A stretch of DNA of 29,168 bases from a virus. The translations under genes and the position numbers were made by a program. The notes beneath the pieces were generated by a model that saw only the letters and a list, made by a program, of their open reading frames with translations, did no database searches and was not told the origin of the DNA. The stretch lies in the IMG/VR virus record IMGVR_UViG_3300006305_000063, positions 1 to 29,168 of that record; one strand, written 5' to 3'. Each line of letters opens with the position of its first letter. Position 1 is the first letter of the stretch. Of this stretch, positions 25,701 through 29,168 are shown piece after piece.

Positions 25701-28700
25701 GCTATCTTGACCACAAGTAAATGTCAATGCATCATCATCAATCCTAACTACATTACCATTTGCAAAACCATGATTAGCAATGGTAATTGTCATAATACCA
25801 CTGGTTGGATTATATGCTGCAGTGCTAGGAGTATATCTATCAGCACCACGTAGACTGTGATTACCAATAGTCAATTCCATTATACCTGTTGTAGGTGTAA
25901 AGGTAGCGTTAGTTGGAGTAAATTGTACGAGAGGTGATTGACCAACGTTGACTGTAATGCTATCTGATGTTGTTGCTGTAATTTCTATCGCTTCACCAGA
26001 TACAGGATCAGTAACTCTTGGATATGTGTGTACTGTGCCATAGTCATCCATTGAACACTTAAACTTCAATGAATTATCAGCAATTTTAATATTTGTTCCA
26101 GTTGCTAATGAGTGAGAACCTATAGTTAATACTAAATCTCCAGTAGCAGGATCATAAGTTCCAGCAGTAGGAGTGAATGATACTAGAGGAGAAGGACCTA
26201 CGTTGACTGTAATACTATCTGTTGTAGCAGAAGTAATCTTAATATACTCTCCAGATGCTGGATCTGTTGTACGAGGATATGTGTGGTTGCTATAGTTACC
26301 ATCCATTCCACAAGTAAATGTGAGAGCATTGTCTGCAATCTTAATCATGTCACCAACACTCAATCCATGATTAGCAATATCAAGAATTAAGTCACCAGTG
26401 GATGCAGTATATGCAGCACCATGTGGTGTAAAGTTTTTAGATACCTGTCCATAATCTGAGCCAGGTGCATTATCTGCAGTTCTGTCTATTGCTCCTTGTG
26501 TTCCATTATCCTTGAAATATAACTGGTTAGTGATCGCTTTCTTGATCATCTCAGCAGCTTTATTGAAGTTAGTATTGTATACACTTGAGTTGAATGAGAA
26601 CTCTGGAGTTGTAGCATCGGTAAAGAATTCTGCTGCGAATCTATGTGAGTAAACATTACCCTTACAGAATAAATCAAGTGCTAGAGAGTCAACAAAGATA
26701 CCAATATCTCTACGACATTTCTCTTCACCAGGACCTGCGATATATGATGTCTCAGTAGGAAGACTAGTCAAGTTACCTTGAGAAACACAAGTAGTAACTA
26801 TGTTTGTAAGAGTTGTGATAGCAGACTGTACATCATCACAAGCACCAGAGTTAGTTCTAGATACATTGCCACCACCACCATTATACTGTGCAGGACCTTC
26901 AGTAACTGAAAGATCTTGAATAGAAAGTTGGTTAGCAACAGCAAGTTTCATCTGATCTCTTGCTTGGTTGAATGCCTCTATACTCTGTGACTCTTCACCT
27001 TGTAGTCCACCAGAGATCCACTGTCCAGCAGATGTAAAGTATTCTTGAATGAATGTACGGGAATATTTGTTACCACCAACAAATAGGTCTAGACCGATAG
27101 CATCAACAAAGATACCTAAGTCACGCTTACATTTTTCTTCGTACTGTCCGTGATTAGGATATGACACTAGCATGTTTGCCCATGCTGTGTTTACAATTTC
27201 TGTTCTGTTCTGTACAATAAGACGATAACCATCAGCATATCTTGAACGTGCATCAGTCTGTTGGTCACCGACAAAGAAATAGTCTGGATGTTGTACAGTT
27301 GTTTCTGCTAGTGCAGTGTCAACAATCTGATCTCTATTAAATTTAATTAAACGATATGCAGATGCAAATCTTGATCCTCCATCAACTGCACTATCCCCAT
27401 CAATCACAAAGTTAGGATGATCAACAGCAATCTGAGCAAGTGCTTTGTCTCTAATCTCAGATGAGTTTCTTCTGATTAAACGGAATGCATCAGCAAGTCT
27501 TGACTGTGAGTTTGTCTGTGTATCAGTAGGATGATAGAAGTCTGGATGATATACTGAAATCTCTGCGACTGCTGCATCAAGGATAAATTCTCTGTTAGCA
27601 ACAATTCTGTTACGGGCATCTTTGTAACGGGATGCTGGATCTGCCTTGAGTGCTAGGTCAATAGTAACACCATTTGTTGTATCACCATCTAGTTCTGCCT
27701 GTGAACCTGTCTTACCAACATTGATACCGTAAGGAGCAAGGTTACTGTTAGGATCAGGATCATATAAGTCTGCCTTGTTAGGTCCTAAGTTAGCAATAGC
27801 AAGTTTACATAGATCTTTTGCTCTACGGAATGCATAAGTTGCATAGTCTTCCTCACCAACTAAACCATTAGTTAGTGGGTTACCATCACCATCAAAGTAT
27901 GTTCTAGTTGCATCAATAATATTGGAGTTACCACCGTCTCTTAAATCTTCTGCAACAGCATCAACAATTAGACCGATATCTCTCTTACACTTACCATCAC
28001 CAATACCTTGGATTACTGTAGTTCCATAGGTTCTGGTCATGTCGTCAAATGCTGTATCAACAATCCACTGTCTGTTTGCTGCAATTAAGTTACGAGCATC
28101 AAAGTATCTGTTACCAGCAGGATCTAAACCAGGATTAACATAAGGAATATTCTGAAGTCTTGGATATTTTTCTAAAATATATCCAAATACTTCCTCTTGC
28201 ATCATGCGTCTGTTGCTTTCAATCAAGTTAGCAGCATCAGCATACACACTATTAACTACACCACCCGTTGGATTAAGTATGGATCCTTTTGCAATGTACT
28301 TAACAAAACCAGTTGGTTCTAATGATGCGTTAAAGAATTCATCTGTGCCAGGTGCTGGATCTAATTTTACATATAGTTTATCATCAGACTTAGCACCAAT
28401 TCTATAACCATCAATTGTTGCTGCTGGTCTAACTAATGGATCTACAATGTCTTCATTACCTAAGAATAATTTTGTATAGTTCTGTGCAGTTGATAATGTC
28501 CCTTGTATATCAATAGTGTAATAGGAAATCTTTTTAGTATTTGCAGTATTATCAACAACTGTCTGAGGAGGAATAATATCTGTGATGTATCCACCCTTAT
28601 CTTGGTTGAACGCAAATCCTTTGAAACCAATAGCATGTAAGGATGTGTTACCAAAGTTAGAGTTAGAGTTGGTGATTGACATGTCACCACCTGACTCCAT

Positions 28701-29168
28701 CAAGAAGTGATCAGCAAAACCAACAGCAAAGATACTAACACACTGGATGAATGAATCTTCAGATGCACGAACGTGGAAAGTTCTCCACTCATCTTTGAAG
28801 TATGCATCACCCTTGGTGTGATATGGAACTGTAGCAAATGCATCTACAAGTGATGCTTGATTCCATGTGTTTGTATACTCGTCGTATCTAATGAATGCTC
28901 TGTCATCTTTCTGTAGAGATACACCAGTGTACTGAGCGATAACCATTGATTTGAAACCAGTGGCTTTCAAACCATTTGCCCAGATACCACAAATACCCCA
29001 TGTAGATCTGATTGATACGTTGAATACGTATGGAGATGCAGATTCAACAGAGTCAACTTCTGCTAATGTCTGTGCGTTCTGTCCAAGTGCTGGTGTTGTG
29101 TCAACACTTACAGTCTGTCCAGACACAATATTACTACCAATTCCACTTGTTACAAATGGAACTAGATA
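13713..29168 (-). CDS. Giant modular virion structural protein, at least 5,151 aa, 5' end outside window
   Basis: A single unbroken frame covering over half the window. A GTG at 29126 is a possible start, but the frame stays open to the last base (adding YLVPFVTSGIGSNI), so the true start is probably outside. Residues below count from the GTG. About 1-200: GDMSITNSNSNFGNTSLHAI beta-type structural domain. About 280-2700: four recurring repeat types (see repeat entries). From about 2800: beta-rich regions, including LGINTVA and LDVVGTAFISG fibre-type units near 3940-3970. The end is GWWLMEV. No protease or chaperone (S74) end was seen. It is probably a very long tail fibre or baseplate-attached structural protein, given the fibre genes that follow. 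No T4 equivalent can be named. Confidence 0.75.
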   Translation of the reverse strand, partial: YLVPFVTSGIGSNIVSGQTVSVDTTPALGQNAQTLAEVDSVESASPYVFNVSIRSTWGICGIWANGLKATGFKSMVIAQYTGVSLQKDDRAFIRYDEYTNTWNQASLVDAFATVPYHTKGDAYFKDEWRTFHVRASEDSFIQCVSIFAVGFADHFLMESGGDMSITNSNSNFGNTSLHAIGFKGFAFNQDKGGYITDIIPPQTVVDNTANTKKISYYTIDIQGTLSTAQNYTKLFLGNEDIVDPLVRPAATIDGYRIGAKSDDKLYVKLDPAPGTDEFFNASLEPTGFVKYIAKGSILNPTGGVVNSVYADAANLIESNRRMMQEEVFGYILEKYPRLQNIPYVNPGLDPAGNRYFDARNLIAANRQWIVDTAFDDMTRTYGTTVIQGIGDGKCKRDIGLIVDAVAEDLRDGGNSNIIDATRTYFDGDGNPLTNGLVGEEDYATYAFRRAKDLCKLAIANLGPNKADLYDPDPNSNLAPYGINVGKTGSQAELDGDTTNGVTIDLALKADPASRYKDARNRIVANREFILDAAVAEISVYHPDFYHPTDTQTNSQSRLADAFRLIRRNSSEIRDKALAQIAVDHPNFVIDGDSAVDGGSRFASAYRLIKFNRDQIVDTALAETTVQHPDYFFVGDQQTDARSRYADGYRLIVQNRTEIVNTAWANMLVSYPNHGQYEEKCKRDLGIFVDAIGLDLFVGGNKYSRTFIQEYFTSAGQWISGGLQGEESQSIEAFNQARDQMKLAVANQLSIQDLSVTEGPAQYNGGGGNVSRTNSGACDDVQSAITTLTNIVTTCVSQGNLTSLPTETSYIAGPGEEKCRRDIGIFVDSLALDLFCKGNVYSHRFAAEFFTDATTPEFSFNSSVYNTNFNKAAEMIKKAITNQLYFKDNGTQGAIDRTADNAPGSDYGQVSKNFTPHGAAYTASTGDLILDIANHGLSVGDMIKIADNALTFTCGMDGNYSNHTYPRTTDPASGEYIKITSATTDSITVNVGPSPLVSFTPTAGTYDPATGDLVLTIGSHSLATGTNIKIADNSLKFKCSMDDYGTVHTYPRVTDPVSGEAIEITATTSDSITVNVGQSPLVQFTPTNATFTPTTGIMELTIGNHSLRGADRYTPSTAAYNPTSGIMTITIANHGFANGNVVRIDDDALTFTCGQDSNATNHSYPRSTDPVSGMWIPISNVTQNTFDVQVLASTPSTNQTPHAFVSAAANSVTFPRDSIKLADSAVTFTCDQDSNATNHSYPRSTIETATVTGADYDPQTGVMEITIANHGLKNNEQVKFADDSLTFTCLEDSNATNHTYPRSTDPVSDKWLKIFNVQTNTFQVQVLDNIPSTNITTHTFVSATTNGLSYKKDPFYDNSIYVEEVPSTTATVTGATYNSSTGVMVITSAGHGLSNGNKVKFELGSLTFACSKDNYTSNHSYPRITDPSYDEWLTVANKTNDTFEVNVGISGPNDQYAHTFVSATANGLLKQSGTIKIFIGVSSNTTTHSFVSALANSVKTGGTYTHVWAGADANAVASGGDYTHTFVSASANAVNFGGNTENELTNAQQFLCSDVQSAVDSLTSIITTILANGNLSTMPIEVNYGTGRGPGEIKCARDLGYFIDAISVDMYHEGNKHTREYTEQYFTNATTPLPNGLQGEEAESITAYNTALNEMKKAITNQLYYKDLTVTEGGSTYAGSTTDVGTPTNVTYDATTGVLVVTIGGHGLANGDKVKILENSLVMTCTMDGNTSQKTYPRPTDPTFNTWLTVANKTNDTFEVNVGTSPIVTYTPTTGTTYDPNTGLMVLEIGNHDLTAGTSIKLAPESLTFSCGFGGATGSAAEKSYPRANGNDPFYDTAINIESVTGTTITLQVLTTVPSTNTDPHTFVSATAGAVIAGGNYAHTFVSATTNAVRKQNSAITSRTSSSACSDVQSAIDTLGTIVTDAIAAGNITGGIWNQPVNEGTLIPGEAKCRRDIGIVVDAVAQDLWFGGNEFTIASTKEYFKGNQLIANGVDNEVAPSITAFKRAEDLMERALNNQYYDRDLNITLDTIGDPPIVGDIECDAHDQVIANQLFIAKEAYERMKAAYPSYTPSTGNTAQDCLDDVYDVLREVMWDVKFGGNYKTYSVAKGYITNDFNGKTYPQIIQDVERDEVAKVFQEVKNIAIQVIKNEAVTVSSGNNLTQIIDNTIVDDWDAEELLPKCGSAVAAVDSLMDIIIQAIGTDAGVGNLDGIQRTTADGADPGWNTALNIISTTATSLTVNVGPSPAGEQYAHTFVAAQSGAVVSGGNYDHTFVSANANAVNVLNGGQLTPANATYDATTGIMVLYFGSKHGVTTSDQISIDANSLTFTCSMDQNSSSKTYPRTSDPISGQNVNPTAVTDYSISINVGASPLVEFNVTNAVYDQVTGSLALTIGNHTLPTGTSIRLKEESLIFTCTKDQNKTSHAYPRSAGKYQPTAYQEGNCSDVCATVNALIDILSNSINDGNLDNLPPLSTGEWDCANVRSSIETLFDILNDAIGGGTLAGLPPLNTGDFTVNNEASKCFRDVTYIVDAIVNDLRLGGNLNSIQAGEAYYVGNNLEYIDGEKTETLDAWNYVGQMATAAMRNFDVLAYNCTTNSGSAIIDVNDTRGIIIGMSVVEYTAGSYRDGDNAPGLLGNSPTPVYTTIPEGTYVKKIVSNTQVELGVNGSRLNEGVTVNALQNSTTVDLYFKYEKGIWADTLPNTVTVGPESEGPQVIADSTVSPTNRECAGTANAIETLVGNITTIINSGLGTVTRQEQTVNTALLSSRATLFTIDVAGTGPSNPHDFETGTPVRLVPRPRFDQVTGKYVDVDKRLVRLPNGFETNRTYYVIAPGRVTQPENYGATTIFNGSDQTRLMLATSKENAAAGIYIYASETDSIDKDVEIDLYQFVLDDKYDLHNYTAELTNTVNAGIMTNVSHIFDIPNAGTTPQKAFIRPVEGGLLPLVATTYANDPQVAVIDPQNAAIGRINPNVEFFTRYQNSKVLTIHKTHADAINNVNPITFASGQSGTKFFVYANKRRSPMKFDPGFTNATAANGKWYIQCKNEGDINSNAPSVYKNNIFWRIGESDYADRQRSTDMWYQRLEDNRDKDERTYKIRMVIPSYLQNARDPINGFVIKTRTDDTRKLVPQKVLLKPVVGTVYGARFQNPVDASEFIGDTTGTYDPFKRDTTGAGIEYRSFARFSSGIQATIQSGRKIKDILDESIEYLELTVFDHGVDTKNFPGLRNETFTTVKITSPQGGIFITSKVDNVASSTNAVSFAGNSSGLANIHAYYTINGEHYLIIKNIRGGDLEYSEYANTRFTQGTVFADMLEDQDMGKSLPLKTQIAKNNPQFFYKQNGANVYTITPGDTIQDDAGVEYYVDSVEDAGVIEDTFYIFGYETLQQRISGQQDGIYYLTALRGNISPFPTGAGITNNFKKFKFSQPVGKLYPLNYRNDPLWFNNSGTTQKEKDYYAGLIDPPQAYSAADNYVHGSVTVNDFKGSTTREMVTDLTEQPAFIDRTYTIQAQSGNAASGSEQRKIPIGGSGDVSITDTRYYVELRRPSIARAGNHTFEYLGFGPGNYSTGLPARQEVVLTPDEDFYAQSKKQDGGIVFYTGINSQGDLYIGNRRINAITGEETFIDRATLEDDGDEDDTLGGLVTTFDTPVTFNQNITVVGGDGELVNTFESPVTIAVQDSDLTQARDALIIRSNVTSVDPVTQLEQDEGLDRTSFSPPTEGDVRISKNTVKAAVFQFNSRGNGQGYMFQTHTIQGVASNITPNQSPLIVDGGSRINSAQFVTYGGVIPRTGDVLFKGEEIGKSGSVAWILANYFSQIANNSIDNIVFDGSNVVKLEFRDFNSGVALSNTEVGITSSSQIRINNFYYDPRLNLTWQVYAAKPGDPFSPTNNYVHFQVIDQIPQATEAWESIIAGTAQGAVAPTIEFSNSNFKEVGVLGGEALRTETETIGDYKLGINTVARAPHSAYQNAFVDNLTTDPRANLDVVGTAFISGRTTADFLQHTQFADRDKTAVDNAFLVGGDSSAPNDISVFRIATTNSGRVGINIGNANLDRALVVNGLSRFTDDAKFEHDIEVNGDDGVIAEIRTSQTTGTFNLIDDATFVGTVNFGSEVTTAYLFNDTTADQFVHIARGSAHSNIWLGATPDSAGTSISKVEIGGAFANQNEDLSYTKIKTRNLRIDGDAWLGFRKGLGETTSLKSQASQVDFFSNTGGPSIINFALNASEINIAGQGGTTTINNQLEVIASAKFNGDVHMCGGVASFAFTGGRAQLGTDIVAHEDGIISQSLFNKNVDILNVLVKQTNEEGYNAIDTAGAGLWGGTAYQSQTDTGGTVEPIILPAITGDEYYLPLKLQPIKNDGTPYFGTNDYIIVDSAVVGTGSSATSHPEIVQIVELTRISEAPYYVKVKRRPFGAFGGVLSNHADTTPIYKVNVQFDATWTEQAIDNDTSATDPIYLSEFGGNLTNNDYIIVDRNDSPKVPEYIKVISPLAEQQQKFRVSNCADPDEDVFVINSVTGEVQIGNPNIPGSIVTINSSLDMDGGCGTLSSITFTGDANAGTKVITNVTVTSPGKSLSDIKKGDVINVVTDSSPLSMDQDTAVDFIFGGAIYLTTNIIGSQQTSGTTFKANRNERFTINDGNDNPTFDVDSCSGSTIIGSHAGRFDLNLAWSSAAGILTNADLPTALNADEIIAYGYYADPQSIQANGPNTTIASATAAGNSATLLQIPVQQLGEGTGTFAVGDLIAVGPLASFSGTTGQIEIMKIDTIVNTGGLPTIIATREQEGTVAMSHGVGDVVRRIIKHETQSSVIDAQIRQRSVAGVNADYLSVIIERGYISQQKLDYKQWLRFRNTTTGVEILTHVNGRLYGKTHTTQMNEQLGDGAKSYRNGRLDVTDNLTLTGGNFTIYDSVKQTKLFQFVNDDGHADHSGLINWDAGVIARGDLFLYPTSCPENVITSLACEPSFSVDNLGNVTAQKTLTITGTPTLTPTGADVFSVQNLGINGGSEYTIKQNRSIDAFGLQNFTTSTGARHTRYLSAASPEADLILIANIVYMVNVQATQTLIVTLPAAPQTGDIVRMIDVGGNLKYDTTLVVRTPETSGTPIQGDSSGTLFGDRLTPYPSGELVVQTPNAGFALVYLGSVDSNDQIGIPTSVQGWWLMEV
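20920..26850 (-). repeat. Repeat type C of the giant protein (DVQSAI units)
   Basis: At least seven units of about 28-30 residues with the pattern C-DVQSAI-TL--IV followed by a short loop and GNL. Approximate positions: 26760-26850, 24441-24520, 23380-23450, 22530-22630, 21763-21845, 21640-21740 and 20930-20996. Examples are CDDVQSAITTLTNIV and CSDVQSAIDTLGTIV. They usually lie next to a type B unit, suggesting a paired B-C helical module. Confidence 0.6.
21880..26330 (-). repeat. Repeat type D of the giant protein (FTC--D-N---H-YPR units)
   Basis: Ten units carrying the pattern LTFTC-MD-N---H-YPR-TDP (for example LTFTCGMDGNYSNHTYPR). Each is preceded by a HGL--GD-IKIAD beta segment and often followed by a HTFVSA-ANAV segment. 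YPR centres lie near 26275, 26020, 25678, 25445, 25270, 24906, 23962, 23695, 22142 and 21885. The cysteine, aspartate and histidine pattern could bind metal. HTFVSA copies are nearly identical at the DNA level, indicating recent duplication. Confidence 0.65.
27135..27629 (-). repeat. Repeat type A of the giant protein, tandem 43-residue units
   Basis: Four tandem copies begin at 27629, 27500, 27371 and 27242, exactly 129 bp (43 residues) apart: pattern R--DA-RLI--NR--I-D-A-A---V-HPDF then a loop ending in SR. Two more diverged copies lie at about 28020-28260 and one near 22930-23060. They look like helical repeat units; the protein identity is high in the core while the loop varies. Confidence 0.7.

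Larger units (their letters stand above)
21543..27992 (-). repeat. Repeat type B of the giant protein (KC-RD...GGN units)
   Basis: Six clear units and one diverged unit with the pattern KC-RDIG--VDA---DL--GGN, about 22 residues. Approximate positions: 27927-27992, 27069-27135, 26653-26720, 24327-24392, 23252-23318, 22865-22930 (diverged) and 21543-21608. Several are followed by an EYFT segment and an LMKKAITNQLYYKDL-like helix. Probably helical spacer modules of a long fibre. Confidence 0.65.

Noticed and set aside
6567-29168. Diversity-generating retroelement acting on the fibre genes
   Set aside because: No reverse transcriptase or template/variable repeat pair is seen in the window; the repeats are internal tandem modules.

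Overview
The window looks like part of a T4-like cyanophage genome (a myovirus of marine Synechococcus or Prochlorococcus). This is inferred from the AT-rich DNA, the tightly packed single-strand gene layout, several small proteins that resemble conserved cyanophage proteins, three tail-collar fibre proteins, and a giant modular structural protein. No host gene, tRNA, integrase, transposon or CRISPR array was seen. Every gene I can support is on the minus strand, so the window reads from right to left. All family assignments come from reading motifs, not from database searches.

Right part (29168 to 5359), virion structural operon: a giant structural protein of at least 5,151 residues runs off the right edge. 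It is followed, with gaps of 0-3 bases or one-base overlaps, by three tail-collar proteins (434, 469 and 1,475 residues), a 280-residue protein with a tail-assembly-chaperone-like motif, and a 120-residue protein. The giant protein is built from at least four recurring repeat types. The 1,475-residue fibre carries a cupredoxin-like insertion and a long glycine-rich segment. The 469-residue fibre is unusually cysteine-rich. Together they probably form and assemble host-contacting tail or baseplate fibres.

Left part (5358 to 1), small-gene block: about 19 small genes of 41-151 residues lie in short overlapping operons. Two encode single-span membrane microproteins of 48 residues each. Several of these genes were too short for ordinary gene calling and were found by reading the gaps. 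At least five promoter-like sites separate the operons. Four of them share an upstream element (TAGTGGCACA or a close variant) placed 28-30 bases before the -10 box, and most have a poor -35. A fifth (near 5350) has a consensus -35 and a palindrome over its -10; it marks the boundary between the structural operon and the small-gene block.

Stretches without genes: 784-1106 (AT-rich 17-bp degenerate repeats, a weak promoter-like site, one possible 22-residue ORF), 324-411, 1987-2043, 3699-3780, 3958-4094 and 5314-5358 (promoters and inverted repeats). Signals with the strongest claim to novelty are the shared promoter element, the repeat architecture of the giant protein, and the copper-site-like domain inside a tail collar protein.
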